Shown in pieces: positions 7,059 to 7,479 of a stretch of 7,479 nucleotides of DNA. The notes beneath the pieces were generated by a model. It was not told the DNA's origin, made no database searches, and worked only from the letters and a program-made list of their open reading frames with translations. This DNA comes from Bacillota bacterium (GTDB lineage Bacteria; Bacillota; Clostridia; Christensenellales; Aristaeellaceae). The translations under genes were made by a program, and so were the position numbers. Location of the stretch: positions 1-7,479 of the forward strand of contig JAEZHM010000129.1 in NCBI GenBank assembly GCA_023416585.1, read 5' to 3'. Each line of letters starts with the position of its first letter. Position 1 is the stretch's first letter.

Positions 7059-7066
7059 CAAATAGT

Positions 7067-7086
7067 CAGAATGCCCCGGCATTCTG
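7067..7086. other. perfect inverted repeat beside repeat copy 2
   Basis: CAGAATGCC (7067-7075) and GGCATTCTG (7078-7086) are exact complements with CC between. It lies 4 nt outside the TTTGCAC end of copy 2. Copy 1 likewise has a perfect palindrome outside that same end. No U-run follows on the + strand. Confidence 0.6.
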
Positions 7087-7092
7087 GCGAAG

Positions 7093-7120
7093 GCCGGCAA
7101 GCGCGCACGCACTTGCCGGC
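7093..7120 (+). other. hairpin upstream of the last gene
   Basis: GCCGGCAAG (7093-7101) pairs perfectly with CTTGCCGGC (7112-7120) around a 10-nt loop. The next bases are ATAAACATAG, with no T-run. It may be a terminator remnant, an outlying part of the repeat, or part of the leader of the gene at 7176. Confidence 0.45.
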
Positions 7121-7175
7121 ATAAACATAGCATGGAGTAGCCCCAGGAAGGCTTTTATGACAGGAGGAGTATTCC

Positions 7176-7479
7176 ATGCGGCTTGCTGAAGCCATACGGC
7201 AGCCTGCGCTCTTGCGCAGTGAAGCGGTTTTATTGCCGGCCCTTCCAACGGAAAACGCCCGGGCGGCGCTTTCCCAGGTTATGTCCAAAGATAAGAACAT
7301 CCGGATTGATGAGGAGTCTTTCCGATCTGTGGAACCGACAGTGTCTACAAACATCCGGGCGGGCAGGCAAGTGCAGATGATGAACGCCACAGGCTCCATG
7401 GCCGGCCGTGCCATTTTGCAGCAGGTAGGCGCTCCATACGGAAACGCCGTCCCCAACATCCGGCAGAATGTGCGCTTTC
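7176..7479 (+). CDS. unrecognised protein, N-terminal part, cut by window edge
   Basis: An open frame of 101 codons runs to the end of the window. The start is well supported: AGGAGG (7162-7167) lies 8 nt before the ATG, and an in-frame TGA (7158-7160) rules out an earlier start. The visible part has no cysteine, no signal peptide and no transmembrane stretch. It begins MRLAEAIRQPALLRSEA and is rich in Ala, Arg, Gln and Asn, with no nucleotide-binding or catalytic motif I recognise. It follows engB on the same strand but is separated by the repeat region, so it probably has its own promoter, which I could not pick out. In Bacillus subtilis the neighbourhood after ysxC leads to hem genes; this product does not look like HemA. 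Function unknown. Confidence 0.75.
   Translation, partial: MRLAEAIRQPALLRSEAVLLPALPTENARAALSQVMSKDKNIRIDEESFRSVEPTVSTNIRAGRQVQMMNATGSMAGRAILQQVGAPYGNAVPNIRQNVRF

Larger units (their letters stand above)
6811..7062 (-). repeat. structured intergenic repeat, copy 2 (inverted, longer)
   Basis: The minus strand matches copy 1 in three blocks: 7042-7062, 6987-7032 and 6812-6854. This copy is about 75 nt longer because of a GC-rich module between the second and third blocks. Its hairpins are better preserved. An outer stem CACGCTTCACT (7013-7023) pairs with AGTGAAGCGTG (7048-7058) and encloses GTAAAGCC/GGCTTTAC (7028-7035 with 7039-7046). Others are GCTTGC/GCAAGC (6990-7004), CCGGC-TTT-GCCGG (6860-6872) and CGAGGGGGCC/GGCCCCCTCG (6822-6843). 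Reading frames crossing it have no family features and are not proposed as genes. It fills most of the 390-nt gap between engB and the last gene. Confidence 0.75.

Noticed and set aside
5928..7133. Long minus-strand open frame (401 codons) across engB and the repeat
   Set aside because: It is antisense to well-conserved lonA and engB, has no ribosome binding site at its ATG and shows no family features. Long antisense frames are expected opposite GC-rich genes.
6804..7189. Several short + strand open frames in the engB downstream gap
   Set aside because: They lie in the GC-rich repeat, overlap one another in different frames and have Arg/Gly-rich low-complexity products. None has a ribosome binding site worth the name.

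Overview
The window is a G+C-rich piece of bacterial chromosome carrying the conserved Firmicutes order clpX - lonB - lonA - engB (ysxC), all on the + strand. A further + strand gene begins at 7176 and runs off the right edge. The order, the membrane-anchored LonB next to a classical LonA, and the strong AGGAGG-type ribosome binding sites point to a Bacillota genome. The G+C content and the many GC-rich intergenic hairpins suggest a Clostridia-type lineage rather than a low-GC Bacillus. LonB is associated with endospore formers, so a spore-forming ancestry is plausible but not shown here.

Layout: clpX (33-1355) is followed at once by a perfect 34-nt palindrome, probably its terminator (1357-1390), and then by a structured repeat (copy 1, about 1391-1566). 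After a spacer comes lonB (1755-3488). The 236-nt gap before lonA holds a good sigma-A-type promoter with an extended -10 (3520-3548), an 8-bp dyad across its -10, and an AT-rich nest of palindromes in the leader. lonA (3725-6154) and engB (6156-6785) are separated by one base and look co-transcribed and translationally coupled. The 390-nt gap after engB holds a second, longer copy of the repeat in inverted orientation (about 6811-7062), two more hairpins, and the start of an unrecognised gene with a strong Shine-Dalgarno.

The genes form a protein quality-control island. ClpX unfolds substrates for ClpP (not in the window). LonA is the soluble ATP-dependent protease, and LonB is a second Lon held at the membrane by an N-terminal anchor. 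EngB is a GTPase of large-subunit ribosome assembly that commonly sits beside lon.

The coding genes are ordinary housekeeping members of their families. The least explained material is intergenic: two inverted copies of one repeat bracket lonB-lonA-engB, keep their hairpins through paired (compensatory) base changes, and differ by insertable modules.
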